Part shown: one piece after another, positions 17,423 to 27,926 of the stretch | Layout of the letters: every line of letters begins with the position of its first letter | How positions within the stretch are numbered: the stretch's first letter is position 1 | Assembly (NCBI RefSeq): GCF_900258515.1 | Contig: NZ_LT984884.1 | Coordinates: forward strand, 2,849,696-2,913,695 | Source: Lentibacillus sp. Marseille-P4043 | Lineage (GTDB): Bacteria; Bacillota; Bacilli; Bacillales; Amphibacillaceae | Reading direction: 5' to 3' | Length of the DNA: 64,000 nucleotides | Translations under genes and position numbers: made by a program | Notes under the pieces: generated by a model | What the model was told of the DNA's origin: nothing | The model's input: only the letters and a program-made list of their open reading frames with translations | Database searches by the model: none

Positions 17423-20400
17423 ATAAAAATAAAAACAAGCTACTTGGATCATTGAAACATATCAATCATGGTAAACGGATTAATGATGATTGGACAGAAG
17501 AAAGCCCTCGTCCACGAAATTGGGAAGATATATACCGCAGACGATGGCAGCATGATAAAATAGTTCGTTCCACACATGGGGTCAATTGTACTGGTTCATG
17601 TAGTTGGAAAATTTACGTTAAAGATGGAATTATCACCTCCGAAACGCAACAAACCGACTATCCAAGTACTGGCGACAATTTTCCTGAATATGAGCCTAGA
17701 GGTTGTCCAAGGGGTGCAAGCTTTTCCTGGTATACATATAGTCCAATCAGGGTGAAATACCCTTATGTTCGTGGCGATTTATTTGAACTATGGAAAAGCG
17801 AGCGTGACCAAGGTCATGATCCGGTTGAAGCTTGGGAAAACATTGTAAGTGATCCAGAAAAACGTGCGAAATATGTCAGTGCTCGAGGAAAAGGCGGATT
17901 TGTCCGGGCAACATGGAAAGATATGTGTGAAATCATTGCAAGTTCCTCTATACACACGATAAAAAAGTATGGTCCTGATCGTATTGCTGGATTTAGTCCA
18001 ATACCGGCAATGTCCATGATAAGTTATGCAGCAGGAACCCGTTTTCTTTCATTAATCGGTGGTACAATTTTAAGTTTCTATGATTGGTATGCAGACTTAC
18101 CACCAGCATCGCCTCAGGTTTGGGGGGAACAAACGGATGTTCCAGAAAGTGCAGACTGGTACAATTCCAAGTACTTTATTATCTGGGGTACTAATTTACC
18201 ACAAACCCGTACACCAGATGCTCACTTTATGGTCGAGGCTAGATATAATGGAACAAAAGTTGTCGGTGTAAGTCCGGATTACGCGGAATATGACAAATTC
18301 GCTGATATATGGCTTCCTGCAAGAGCGGGTACAGATGGTGCGTTAGCGATGGCTATGACACATGTCATTTTAAAAGAATTTTATGTTGATAATGAAACAC
18401 CGTATTTTACTGCCTATGCAAAAAAATATACGGATTTACCATTTTTAGTGACCATTGATGACAATGATACGGACTACCGCAGTGGCAGATTTTTACGTGC
18501 ATCCGATCTTGATGACAATCACGATCTAGCTGAATGGAAAACCGTCGTATGGGATTCAGCTACAAATAAATTGGAAGTTCCAAATGGAAGTCAAGGTTTT
18601 CGTTGGGATCATGATAACAAGTGGAACTTAGAATTAGAAAAAGAAGATGGAAGTACGATAGATCCATTGCTAAGTTTTATTGATAGTGCGGACGAAACGG
18701 TGCTAGTAAATTTTCCATACTTTGCAGAAGAAACAGGAAATGTTGTTGAACGTGGTGTTCCTGTAAAACATGTTCAAGATAAAGATGGAAATACATTCAA
18801 AGTAACAACTGTTTATGATCTGATGATGGCACATACTGGAGTTAACCGTAATTTACCTGGTGATTATCCAACTGATTATAATGATCCTAAACCATATACA
18901 CCTGCATGGCAGGAAAGTATTACAAGTGTTAACAAAAATCATGTTATTAAGGTAGCAAGAGAATTTGCAGACAATGCAGCCAGAACAAAAGGAAAATCAA
19001 TGATAGCAATGGGCGGTGGAACCAATCACTGGTACCATAGTGATCAAATCTATCGTGCAATCCTTAACCTTGTCTTATTAACTGGATCACAAGGCGTAAA
19101 CGGCGGGGGCTGGGCCCATTATGTTGGTCAGGAAAAAGTTCGTCCGCAAGAAGGATGGCAGCAAGTCGCCTTTGCAAATGACTGGCAGAAACCACAGCGC
19201 CTACAGAACGGTACATCCTATTTCTATTTTCATACGGATCAATATCGCTATGAAACAAAACTAAATCAAGAAGGGACTCCTTGGGACAGTAAATATAATA
19301 TCATGCATCCTGCTGATTTAAATGCACTTGCAGCAAGGTTGGGCTGGCTTCCATCGTTTCCGCAGTTTACCCAAAACTCAATTGATATTGTTAAGGAAAG
19401 TCGCGAAAGAGGAGCCACAACCGAGCAGGAAATAATTGATGATGTAGTCAATCAAATCAAAGAAGATAAACTCGAATGGGCAATTGAGAACCCTGATGAT
19501 CCAAGAAACTTCCCAAGAGTATTCTTTAATTGGCGGTCTAACTTACTTGGTGATAGTGGAAAAGGGCATGAATTTTTTATTAAACATTTAATTGGTGGAG
19601 ATAATCAGGTTTTAGCAGAGCCAGAGAATTCATGGCAACCGTCAACTGTTAAAACGTATGGTGAAGAAGCTCCTACCGGAAAAGCCGATCTTCTGGTAAG
19701 TGTAGATTTTCGAATGACAAGTTCTGGCTTATTCTCAGATATTGTTTTGCCTGCAGCAACATGGTATGAAAAACACGATCTTAGCAGCACGGATATGCAC
19801 CCTTTTATTCATCCATTTAATGCTGCAATATCCCCACCATGGGAGGCAAAGAGTGACTGGAATACATTCCGTGAAATTAGTAAAGTATTTTCAGAGCTTG
19901 CTGAGGATCACCTGCCAGCTACAGAAGATCTAGTAATCACACCTCTAGCACATGATTCAGAGGGTGAAGTTGCACAAGCCCTTGGTCAAATTAAGGACTG
20001 GCGAACAGGAGAAGTCGAACCAATTCCAGGTAAAACAATGCCTGGCATGAAAATAGTGGAACGTGATTACCCAAACACTTATCAGAAGATGACCACAATT
20101 GGATCCGTTATTAAAAAAGGATATGGCGGAAAAGGGGTCATGATTCCAGGTGAAGAAGTATACGAAGAATTAGGAAGCCGTCTCGGAAAGTCTAAAAGAG
20201 AGGGACTCGGAAAGGGAAATCCTGATTTATATACGGATAAACAAGCTATTAACGCAGTATTATTAATGTCTGGTGCAACGAATGGTAAACGAGCTGTTGC
20301 TGGTTGGAAATCACTTGAGGCAAAAACAGGTCAGAAACTTGAAGAAATCGCTAAGGCAAGGGAAGAAGAGGATCACACATTACACGATATTACGATCCAG

Positions 20401-21108
20401 CCACGAACTGCGATTTCAACACCAGTTTGGAGCGGTCTTGAAAAAGATCATCGTCGATATTCACCATTTACCGTTAATACCGAATACAACATTCCATGGC
20501 GAACACTTACAGGACGTCAAAGCTTTTATCTAGACCATGAAATGATGCTTGACTTTGGTGAAGGCTTGCCATTATATTTACCGCCATTAAATTACGGACC
20601 CTTTCTTAAGCATGAAAAGGGTGTAGAAGAGGGCGAGAAGTCACTTACGGTAAGATATTTGACACCTCACCAAAAATGGGGAATCCATACCATGTTTACA
20701 GATACTACCAATATGTCTACATTGTTTAGAGGCTGGCAGACAATTTGGATGAACGAAAAAGATGGTAAATCAATTGGCTTAAGTGATAATGACTTTGTCG
20801 AAGTTTATAACCGAAACGGTGCAATTGCAGCAAGAGTTGTTTTAACCTATCGCATTCCAAAAGGGATGGTCTACATGTACCATGCACAGGACCGAACGTT
20901 AGGTGTACCAGCAACAACAGTTAACAAAGAGAAAAAGCGTGGTGGTACCCACAACAGTGTTACTAGAATATCATTAAAACCAACACACATGATTGGTGGA
21001 TATTCACAATTAAGCTATGCTTTCAATTACTATGGCCCGACTGGTCATCAAAGAGATACGGTAGCTGTTATAAGAAAACTTAAGGAGGTTGATTGGCTTG
21101 AGAATTAA
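17419..21108 (+). CDS. narG: Respiratory nitrate reductase, alpha subunit
   Basis: A 1229-residue molybdo-bis-MGD enzyme that reduces nitrate to nitrite on the cytoplasmic face of the membrane. The N-terminal [4Fe-4S] site has the NarG-specific His ligand: His53, Cys57, Cys61 (HGVNCTGSC) and Cys in EPRGCPRGASF. The molybdenum-binding region YSPIRVKYPYVRGDL follows. The C-terminal domain (DNDFVEVYNRNGAIAAR) binds the cofactor. Length is normal. No working twin-arginine signal is seen, as expected for NarG. It starts with GTG inside a 4-bp overlap. Confidence 0.98.
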   Translation: MNKNKNKLLGSLKHINHGKRINDDWTEESPRPRNWEDIYRRRWQHDKIVRSTHGVNCTGSCSWKIYVKDGIITSETQQTDYPSTGDNFPEYEPRGCPRGASFSWYTYSPIRVKYPYVRGDLFELWKSERDQGHDPVEAWENIVSDPEKRAKYVSARGKGGFVRATWKDMCEIIASSSIHTIKKYGPDRIAGFSPIPAMSMISYAAGTRFLSLIGGTILSFYDWYADLPPASPQVWGEQTDVPESADWYNSKYFIIWGTNLPQTRTPDAHFMVEARYNGTKVVGVSPDYAEYDKFADIWLPARAGTDGALAMAMTHVILKEFYVDNETPYFTAYAKKYTDLPFLVTIDDNDTDYRSGRFLRASDLDDNHDLAEWKTVVWDSATNKLEVPNGSQGFRWDHDNKWNLELEKEDGSTIDPLLSFIDSADETVLVNFPYFAEETGNVVERGVPVKHVQDKDGNTFKVTTVYDLMMAHTGVNRNLPGDYPTDYNDPKPYTPAWQESITSVNKNHVIKVAREFADNAARTKGKSMIAMGGGTNHWYHSDQIYRAILNLVLLTGSQGVNGGGWAHYVGQEKVRPQEGWQQVAFANDWQKPQRLQNGTSYFYFHTDQYRYETKLNQEGTPWDSKYNIMHPADLNALAARLGWLPSFPQFTQNSIDIVKESRERGATTEQEIIDDVVNQIKEDKLEWAIENPDDPRNFPRVFFNWRSNLLGDSGKGHEFFIKHLIGGDNQVLAEPENSWQPSTVKTYGEEAPTGKADLLVSVDFRMTSSGLFSDIVLPAATWYEKHDLSSTDMHPFIHPFNAAISPPWEAKSDWNTFREISKVFSELAEDHLPATEDLVITPLAHDSEGEVAQALGQIKDWRTGEVEPIPGKTMPGMKIVERDYPNTYQKMTTIGSVIKKGYGGKGVMIPGEEVYEELGSRLGKSKREGLGKGNPDLYTDKQAINAVLLMSGATNGKRAVAGWKSLEAKTGQKLEEIAKAREEEDHTLHDITIQPRTAISTPVWSGLEKDHRRYSPFTVNTEYNIPWRTLTGRQSFYLDHEMMLDFGEGLPLYLPPLNYGPFLKHEKGVEEGEKSLTVRYLTPHQKWGIHTMFTDTTNMSTLFRGWQTIWMNEKDGKSIGLSDNDFVEVYNRNGAIAARVVLTYRIPKGMVYMYHAQDRTLGVPATTVNKEKKRGGTHNSVTRISLKPTHMIGGYSQLSYAFNYYGPTGHQRDTVAVIRKLKEVDWLEN

Positions 21109-22594
21109 AGCACAAGTAGCAATGGTAATGCACCTTGACAAATGTATCGGATGTCATACTTGTTCTGTAACTTGTAAAAATACCTGGACAAATCGCCCGG
21201 GGACGGAATATATGTGGTTTAATAATGTTGAAACACGGCCAGGCTTGGGTTACCCAAAAAGATGGGAGGATTCAGACCATTATAAAGGTGGCTGGGTATT
21301 GAAAAACGGTAAGTTACAATTAAAAGCCGGTGGACCAATTTCCAAATTGTTAAATATTTTTTATAACCCAAATATGGCAAATATGGAAGATTATTATGAA
21401 CCTTGGACTTATGATTACCAAAACTTAATTAAAAGTCCTAAAAAGGAAAACCTTCCAGTAGCTAGAGCACAATCCATGATTACTGGTGAGTATATTGACA
21501 AACCTGAATGGGGACCAAATTGGGATGATGATCTTGCTGGGGGAAGTGATGTTGTTTCACGTGATCCATCTGTAGAAAAATTACAGGAACATATCTCAAT
21601 GGAATATGAGAAAACGTTTATGATGTATTTGCCAAGAATTTGCGAACACTGTTTGAATCCATCCTGTGTGGCATCATGCCCATCAGGAGCGCTATACAAA
21701 CGAGATGAGGACGGAATTGTACTAGTTGATCAAGAAGAATGTCGTGGCTGGCGTTTCTGTATGAGTGGTTGCCCATACCACAAAGTATATTATAACTGGA
21801 ACACACATAAAGCTGAAAAATGTAATTTCTGTTATCCAAGGACAGAAGCAGGCTTGCCAACAATTTGTTCCGAAACATGTGTAGGAAGAATTCGTTATAT
21901 CGGTGTTGTTTTATATGACGCAGATAAAGTAAAGGCAGCTGCATCTGTTGAGGATCCAAAAGACCTATATGAAGCACAGCTATCTGTATTTCTTGACCCA
22001 TTTGATCCAGATGTAATTGAAGAAGCGAGAAAAGCAGGCATTAATGAGGAATGGATTGAAGGGGCACAAAATTCACCCGTTTATAAAATGGCGATGAAAT
22101 GGAAAATTGCTTTGCCTCTTCATCCGGAGTATCGCACATTACCAATGGTATGGTATGTTCCACCACTTAGCCCAATTATGAACCACATAACAAATGAGGA
22201 AGAATTGAGTACGGATGGCTATATTCCTGCTGTCGAGCAAATGCGTATTCCAATAGAATATTTAGCATCGATTTTGTCAGCTGGTGATACAGAAGTAATC
22301 CGTAATGTATTACTAAAATTAACGGCAATGCGGGTTCATATGCGAGGTAAAACAGTTGGTGGAATAGATGAATTTAGACAAAGTGAATTAGTAAAAGAAG
22401 CAGGTACTTCACCAGAGGAAGTTGAAGATATGGCACGCTTACTCGGTGTAGCTAAATATAATGAACGATTTGTTATTCCAACTGGCCGGCGAGAGATGGA
22501 TGATGACCTTTACTATGAACAAGGTGCGTGCAGTATTGAAGACCTTGCACCACCAGAAGGTATGGTAACATATCCATTTGGAAAAGGAGAATAG
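21098..22594 (+). CDS. narH: Respiratory nitrate reductase, beta subunit
   Basis: A 498-residue iron-sulfur protein carrying electrons from NarI to NarG. Four cysteine groups are present: CIGCHTCSVTC, CEHCLNPSCVASCP, CRGWRFCMSGCP (the CxxW form that gives one [3Fe-4S] cluster) and CNFCYPR with CSETC. I chose the TTG at 21098 (9 bp after AAGGAGG) giving MRIKAQVAMVMHLDKC. It overlaps narG by 11 bp. Confidence 0.97.
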   Translation: MRIKAQVAMVMHLDKCIGCHTCSVTCKNTWTNRPGTEYMWFNNVETRPGLGYPKRWEDSDHYKGGWVLKNGKLQLKAGGPISKLLNIFYNPNMANMEDYYEPWTYDYQNLIKSPKKENLPVARAQSMITGEYIDKPEWGPNWDDDLAGGSDVVSRDPSVEKLQEHISMEYEKTFMMYLPRICEHCLNPSCVASCPSGALYKRDEDGIVLVDQEECRGWRFCMSGCPYHKVYYNWNTHKAEKCNFCYPRTEAGLPTICSETCVGRIRYIGVVLYDADKVKAAASVEDPKDLYEAQLSVFLDPFDPDVIEEARKAGINEEWIEGAQNSPVYKMAMKWKIALPLHPEYRTLPMVWYVPPLSPIMNHITNEEELSTDGYIPAVEQMRIPIEYLASILSAGDTEVIRNVLLKLTAMRVHMRGKTVGGIDEFRQSELVKEAGTSPEEVEDMARLLGVAKYNERFVIPTGRREMDDDLYYEQGACSIEDLAPPEGMVTYPFGKGE

Positions 22595-22597
22595 GAA

Positions 22598-23200
22598 ATG
22601 GAACAACAAGAACGTGCGCTTTTAATAATCGCATCTAGATTATTAAATTATCCCGATGATCATTTTTTTGAGGAAAAACATGATATTTATGATTGTTTGG
22701 AAGAAAATATACTATCAACGGAATTACGGGATAAGTTGAATACAGCATTGACAACTTTATATGGCTATTCCTTACAAGACCTAAGAGAACTATATGTAGC
22801 AACATTTGATTTGAAAGCAAAACATGGACTCTATTTAACTGCACATGAATTAGGTGACAGCAATAAACGGGGTGCAGCCTTAATTAAATTGCAAAACATC
22901 ATCGCAAGCGCGGGGTTTGAAAGAATTGATGATGAATTAGCCGACTATATGCCGATGCTCTTTGAATTCCTGGCGGCAGCACCTGCCAGCCAGGAAAATG
23001 AGCGTTTGGTAAGACGTCTAGCTGTTGCTATTCAACGAATTCTAAACAATTTGCCTAACAACAACCCATATTTTCATATACTTTCGATTTTAATGGAGTT
23101 TATTTTCCCAGAACCAACGAAAGAAGAAATCGAAAAACTGGAATTTGACAGGGAAGAGGCTGATTTAGAAGAATTACCATATCCGATCATGTACCACTAA
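22598..23200 (+). CDS. narJ: Nitrate reductase assembly chaperone
   Basis: A 200-residue helical NarJ/NarW (TorD-like) chaperone that inserts the molybdenum cofactor into NarG before membrane attachment; it is not part of the final enzyme. Signature: LRELYVATFDLKAKHGLYLT with GDSNKRGAALI. It starts 4 bp after narH stops. Confidence 0.95.
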   Translation: MEQQERALLIIASRLLNYPDDHFFEEKHDIYDCLEENILSTELRDKLNTALTTLYGYSLQDLRELYVATFDLKAKHGLYLTAHELGDSNKRGAALIKLQNIIASAGFERIDDELADYMPMLFEFLAAAPASQENERLVRRLAVAIQRILNNLPNNNPYFHILSILMEFIFPEPTKEEIEKLEFDREEADLEELPYPIMYH

Positions 23201-23237
23201 CTAGTAAATGATAAGGTAATGAAAAGGAGGAACACAG

Positions 23238-23939
23238 ATGGATTCTATTTTTTGGTGGGTTATTTTTCCTTATATCACTGTAGCGATCATGATCTTTGGT
23301 CTTCTTTATCGCTTTGCTTTCCGGCAATTAACATGGGCAGCACCTTCAACAGAGTTTTTTGAAAAAAAATGGCTACGTATTGGATCCCCTTTATTTCATT
23401 GGGGAATTGTCTTAGCCTTTATCGGACACATAATGGGAATGGTTATACCAAGAGGTTTTTATCTTTCCTTAGGAATACCAGATGAATTGTACCATCTCGG
23501 AGCTATTTTCGGCGGTGGGCTTGCTGGTCTAATGGTTGTTGTTGGATTAATTATATTGCTGATCCGGAAAATGACAATTGATCCTGTTCGTGTACATGCA
23601 ACATTCGCAGATTTTTTCTCTGTTATCGCATTACTTGTTGTTGCCGGGTTAGGTGCATATATGACGATTATTTACAATACAACCGTTGTAGAATATGAAT
23701 ATCGAACTACCATCGGTCCTTGGTTTAGAAGTCTTTTCGTATTCCAGCCCAAGTATCAATTAATGGAAGCTGTGCCACTAATTTTTAGAATACACATTAT
23801 CGCGGCTTTCGCATTGTTTGCATCAATACCATTTACGAGACTAGTACATTTTTACAGTTTACCTGTCCGGTATTTGGACCGAGCACCACAACAATATCGC
23901 TCGAGAGCACAGTACCAAAAGGGCAGTAAAATTGATTAA
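23238..23939 (+). CDS. narI: Respiratory nitrate reductase, gamma subunit (cytochrome b)
   Basis: A 233-residue membrane quinol oxidase with five predicted helices and di-haem b. Haem-ligand histidines lie in LFHWGIVLAFIGHIMG and in FRIHIIAAF/TRLVHFYSLP. It passes electrons from menaquinol to NarH. The ATG follows AAAAGGAGGAACACAG. It is the last gene of the operon; no narK transporter follows. Confidence 0.96.
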   Translation: MDSIFWWVIFPYITVAIMIFGLLYRFAFRQLTWAAPSTEFFEKKWLRIGSPLFHWGIVLAFIGHIMGMVIPRGFYLSLGIPDELYHLGAIFGGGLAGLMVVVGLIILLIRKMTIDPVRVHATFADFFSVIALLVVAGLGAYMTIIYNTTVVEYEYRTTIGPWFRSLFVFQPKYQLMEAVPLIFRIHIIAAFALFASIPFTRLVHFYSLPVRYLDRAPQQYRSRAQYQKGSKID

Positions 23940-23963
23940 AACCGTTACTATGTATTATTTATG

Positions 23964-24006
23964 AAAGAACTGGAGGATGAAGAATCTAATCCCCAGTTCT
24001 TTTTTC
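23964..24006 (+). terminator. Terminator of the nar operon
   Basis: Stem AAAGAACTGG / CCAGTTCTTT with a 19-nt loop, followed by TTTTTC. Confidence 0.85.
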
Positions 24007-24114
24007 TGTTAGATAAGAAATCCAAATGTATAATTGCTCTGTTTCAGGGATATTTGATGACAAATTAGTTGAAACTAAAAAATGAATTGACTGATGAAAA
24101 AGGAGCGAATAGCG

Positions 24115-25644
24115 ATGGCGGAGAACATTAGGATGCCACAATTTCCTGAGCCCTATTGGCGAGATTCTGTTGACCTCCCAACATTCCCAAAACTAAAAGA
24201 ATCGACCAATGTTGATGTAGGTATTGTTGGTGGTGGAATTGTTGGGATTACAGCGGCATATTTACTAGCAAAACAAAACATGAAAGTGGCCTTACTTGAT
24301 GCGGGGGTTCTTTTAAATGGAACAACAGGGCATACAACAGCTAAAATAACAGCACAGCATGGTCTTATCTATGATGAATTCATCCAGCATTTTGGGATAG
24401 AAAAAACTGCTTTATATTATCAAGCGTGCATCGAAGCAAAAAAACTAATAGAAGAAAATATAAAAGAGCATGATATCTCCTGTGATTATAAAACGGAAGA
24501 TGCCTGTATTTTCACAAATTCCAACACATACTTATCCCAATTAAAAGCCGAAAAAAAAGCATATGACCAGCTTGATATACCAAGTGAATTAACGGATAAC
24601 ATCCCTTTAAACATTCCAATTAAATCAGCATTAATTATGAAAGATCAGGCACAGTTTCATCCACTAAAATATTTAAAAGTGCTTGTAGAGGAAGCTGTAA
24701 AAAATGGTTTGGAAATTTATGAACAAACAACAGCAGTTGACGTTGAATATAACAAACATCCAGCAATTGTAACACGTGATGGTCATCGTGTTTCATGTCG
24801 ATTTGTAATAGAAGCGTCACATTATCCATTTTATGATGGCCAAGGGTTTTACCCGACTCGTATGTACCCTGAACGAGCCTATGTCATTGCAATTAAAACA
24901 CCAAAAAAGTTCCCAGGCGGTATGTATCTTAATGCTGAATCACCAACACGATCCATACGAAATGTTAATGTTAATGGTGAGGATCTGTGGCTAATTGTAG
25001 GTGAAAATCATAAAACAGGTCAAGGCAAGTCAACAATGGATCATTACCAGGCGTTAGCAGATTATGCGGAAACTCATTTTGGTATATCCGAATATGTTTA
25101 TCGTTGGTCAACACAAGATCTAACAACATTGGATAAAGTTCCATATATCGGTCCTGTCACAGAAAAACAGGATTCAGTCTTTGTCGCTACAGGGTTTCGT
25201 AAATGGGGAATGACAAGCGGTACCATTGCCGCAAAAACTATTAGCGACTTGATTATTAAAGAAAAAAGTCTATACGAGGAACTTTTTTCACCGTCACGCT
25301 TTCAAGCAGATCCTGCCATTCGAAAATTCACAAGCACAAATGCTGACGTCGCAAAACATTTGATTAAAGGGAAGCTTGAATATACCAATGATAATATAAA
25401 GGACCTAGCACCTGACGAAGCAACCGTCACCCGTATAAATGGTCAGCGTACAGGCGTATATAAAGATATGGATAGTAAACTTTATGCAGTTGATACTACA
25501 TGCAAACATTTAGGCTGTGAAGTCAACTGGAATTCGGGTGACCGTTCATGGGATTGTCCTTGTCACGGATCAAGGTATTCCTATACTGGTGAAGTTATCG
25601 AAGGACCAGCAAAAGAATCATTAAATAAAATTGAACTAGAATAG
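24115..25644 (+). CDS. yhfW: FAD-dependent oxidoreductase with C-terminal Rieske domain
   Basis: A 509-residue protein: an N-terminal DAO-type FAD domain (VGIVGGGIVGITAAYLL, about residues 38-54) and a C-terminal Rieske [2Fe-2S] domain with CKHLGC and CPCHGSRYS. B. subtilis YhfW has the same plan and length. Substrate unknown. The frame opens at 24094, but AAAAAGGAGCG falls just before the ATG at 24115. It sits after the nar terminator with its own 170-bp upstream region. Confidence 0.9.
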   Translation: MAENIRMPQFPEPYWRDSVDLPTFPKLKESTNVDVGIVGGGIVGITAAYLLAKQNMKVALLDAGVLLNGTTGHTTAKITAQHGLIYDEFIQHFGIEKTALYYQACIEAKKLIEENIKEHDISCDYKTEDACIFTNSNTYLSQLKAEKKAYDQLDIPSELTDNIPLNIPIKSALIMKDQAQFHPLKYLKVLVEEAVKNGLEIYEQTTAVDVEYNKHPAIVTRDGHRVSCRFVIEASHYPFYDGQGFYPTRMYPERAYVIAIKTPKKFPGGMYLNAESPTRSIRNVNVNGEDLWLIVGENHKTGQGKSTMDHYQALADYAETHFGISEYVYRWSTQDLTTLDKVPYIGPVTEKQDSVFVATGFRKWGMTSGTIAAKTISDLIIKEKSLYEELFSPSRFQADPAIRKFTSTNADVAKHLIKGKLEYTNDNIKDLAPDEATVTRINGQRTGVYKDMDSKLYAVDTTCKHLGCEVNWNSGDRSWDCPCHGSRYSYTGEVIEGPAKESLNKIELE

Positions 25645-25645
25645 T

Positions 25646-25672
25646 AAAAGCAGCCTTATTGGTTGCTTTTTT
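25646..25672. terminator. Terminator between yhfW and the LysR gene
   Basis: Stem AAAAGCAGCC / GGTTGCTTTT with a 5-nt loop and a T tail on the plus strand. It lies between convergent genes. Confidence 0.8.
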
Positions 25673-25674
25673 AG

Positions 25675-26553
25675 TTAACTAAATTGAAAATTAGATATAA
25701 ATTTTACAAAATCACTTTCTAGCTGATGATCATATTTGTAAACAATATACATACTCGCGGTCGGCAGATTCATAAATGGAACCGGAACTTCTAATAATCT
25801 TCCCTCCATCATTTCTCGATTAATGATGGATTTAGGTAAAAAACTAACTCCAATTCCTTCTAGTACAAAACGTTTTGTGATATGCGATTGATTAACCTTC
25901 ATTAGTTTATAAGTATTTACAGAGGCTTTTAATTGTTCCTTTATGGAGCCCCAATATGCAGGATGATTGTCAGAAAAAATAATATGACCCTCTAGGAGTC
26001 CCCGAGCATCAATAATTGGGCCCGTTTCTGCGTCATAGCCATCGTGACTACATACAAGGCTAACGGGTTCTTCATAAAATTTTACGGAATTAACTGTTGA
26101 GAGTCCTGGCAGGCACGATAATCCAATATCGACTTCACCACTGAATACTACATTGGAAATCTGCTCTGATTCCAATACTTGAATAGACAGTTCTACATGG
26201 GGATACCGCTCTGTATATTGACGTAAAATACTTGGTAAAATCGTATCTGCCAACAATGCTGAGATTGCAACACGAATCGTTTTATAATAACCCTGTTGAA
26301 AACGATTGATCGTGTTGATGCTTTTATTATATTGAGCTATTATTTCTTTTGCTTCGATGTAAAACAACCTACCAAGCTCCGTCAATGCGATATTTCTTCC
26401 ACTTTTAATAAACAATTTGTTTCCTAATTCCTTTTCTAGTTGCCTTATTTGAAACGTTACAGCCGGCTGAGTGATAAACATTTTTTCTGCAACCATTCGA
26501 AAATTTTCACACTCAGCAGCTAAAATAAACATTTCTAATGTGCGCATATCCAT
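25675..26553 (-). CDS. citR: LysR-family regulator of citrate synthase (CitR-like)
   Basis: A 292-residue LysR-type factor: an N-terminal winged helix-turn-helix (AEKMFITQPAVTFQIRQLEK, about residues 21-40) and a substrate-binding effector domain. It is divergent from a citrate synthase gene 113 bp away, exactly the citR-citA arrangement of B. subtilis, where CitR represses citA. CcpC is the closest alternative. The ATG at 26553 follows GAGGTGTCATC. Confidence 0.82.
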   Translation of the reverse strand: MDMRTLEMFILAAECENFRMVAEKMFITQPAVTFQIRQLEKELGNKLFIKSGRNIALTELGRLFYIEAKEIIAQYNKSINTINRFQQGYYKTIRVAISALLADTILPSILRQYTERYPHVELSIQVLESEQISNVVFSGEVDIGLSCLPGLSTVNSVKFYEEPVSLVCSHDGYDAETGPIIDARGLLEGHIIFSDNHPAYWGSIKEQLKASVNTYKLMKVNQSHITKRFVLEGIGVSFLPKSIINREMMEGRLLEVPVPFMNLPTASMYIVYKYDHQLESDFVKFISNFQFS

Positions 26554-26611
26554 GATGACACCTCAATCAATAAAATTTATTTATTATTATACAAGAAAAT
26601 ATTAAATTTTC

Positions 26612-26641
26612 ATAATTATAGTTATGGTTTAAACTTATAGT
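26612..26641 (+). promoter_or_regulatory. Likely LysR operator and citA -10
   Basis: ATAATTATAGTTAT (26612-26625) is a dyad close to the ATAA-N7-TTAT boxes bound by CitR/CcpC-type regulators, here with a 6-bp gap. TATAGT at 26636-26641 is a -10 candidate; the dyad covers the -35 region. Confidence 0.45.
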
Positions 26642-26666
26642 CAGGTAAAGGAAAGGGGAGGGAACA

Positions 26667-27731
26667 ATGTATCAACCAGGATTAAAAGGAGTAACAGCTG
26701 TAGAAACTACACTAAGCCACATTGATGGTAAAAATGGCATGTTGCTCTATCGCGGACTACCAATACAACAATTTGTAAACGATCATACCTTTGAAGAAAC
26801 CGCATTTTATTTATTACACGGAACTTTTCCGACTGAAGAAAACATAGCAATATTTCAATCTGATTTAATAGCAAATCGAGATCTACCAATGTACATGAAA
26901 TATATCATCGATAATTTACCAGCCGAGCAATCCATGATGGACGTATTGAGAACAGCAATTTCGTCGATAACAAATGGTGTTTCTAATATTGATAACGCTG
27001 TTCAATTAATTGCGATTTTCCCAACAATTATTGCATACCGTTACAGGAAATTAAGAGATTTGACCGAGATTAAACCAGACGCCAAACGTAATCATGTAGA
27101 GAATTTCATGTATATGCTTACCGGGAATGTAAATAAAAATCACGTACACCTACTTGAAGCATATCTGATCATGACGATGGAACATGGCTTGAATGCATCC
27201 ACATTTGCTGCAAGAGTCACAATATCAACCCAAAGTGATCTTATATCAGCAGTCACATCAGCAATTGGTACGATGAAAGGACCATTACATGGAGGCGCGC
27301 CTTCGGGAGTAATTGATCTTTTAGGTGAAATAAGTTCGGAAAATCACATAAGTGAAACAATTCACAAAAAACTCAAGAATAAAGAAAGAATTATGGGATT
27401 CGGGCATCGTGTATATAAAACAATTGACCCACGAGCAGAAGCGCTTAAAGAAAAGATATTAACATTAGATAACGTACCAAATTGGGTTGAATTAGCATTA
27501 AAAACTGAAAAAGAAACGATCGAAATATTAAAATCATATAAGCCAGGGCAAAAATTATACACAAATGTTGAATATTATGCAGCAGCAATTATGAAATCAA
27601 TAAATTTAGATTCAGAGTTATTCACAGCAATTTTTAGTTCCAGTAGAATTATTGGCTGGTGCGCACATGCAATTGAGCAAGCAAACAATAATACAATATT
27701 TCGGCCAAGTGCTAACTATATTGGTAAATAA
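26667..27731 (+). CDS. citA: Citrate synthase (CitA type)
   Basis: A 354-residue type II-like citrate synthase, condensing acetyl-CoA and oxaloacetate. Active-site His residues are in HGLNAST and FGHRVYKTIDPRA; the catalytic Asp lies near the C-terminus. It carries GPLHGGAPSGV and the family opening GLKGVTAVETTLS. The divergent LysR gene suggests the minor isozyme CitA rather than the main citZ. ATG after GGGGAGGGAACA. Confidence 0.9.
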   Translation: MYQPGLKGVTAVETTLSHIDGKNGMLLYRGLPIQQFVNDHTFEETAFYLLHGTFPTEENIAIFQSDLIANRDLPMYMKYIIDNLPAEQSMMDVLRTAISSITNGVSNIDNAVQLIAIFPTIIAYRYRKLRDLTEIKPDAKRNHVENFMYMLTGNVNKNHVHLLEAYLIMTMEHGLNASTFAARVTISTQSDLISAVTSAIGTMKGPLHGGAPSGVIDLLGEISSENHISETIHKKLKNKERIMGFGHRVYKTIDPRAEALKEKILTLDNVPNWVELALKTEKETIEILKSYKPGQKLYTNVEYYAAAIMKSINLDSELFTAIFSSSRIIGWCAHAIEQANNNTIFRPSANYIGK

Positions 27732-27743
27732 AAATATACAGCG

Positions 27744-27780
27744 AAAATTCACGGTTTATAAACCGTGAATTTTTTATTTT
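27744..27780 (+). terminator. Terminator after citA
   Basis: Stem AAAATTCACGGTTT / AAACCGTGAATTTT with a 2-nt centre, then T-rich sequence. Very strong. Confidence 0.92.
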
Positions 27781-27926
27781 GTCTCACTATCACTAGTATA
27801 CTTTGATATTGAGATAAGAATCAGTGATTATAATACAACTTCCTATAATATATATTATGTCTACTAGAAAAACGACATAAAAAATTAGGATAATATATTT
27901 ACCCTAAATATTGACCAGCCCTCTTT

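Noticed and set aside
17419..17600. Twin-arginine signal on NarG
   Set aside because: Arginines at about residues 40-42 are too far inside and no hydrophobic stretch follows; NarG works on the cytoplasmic side.
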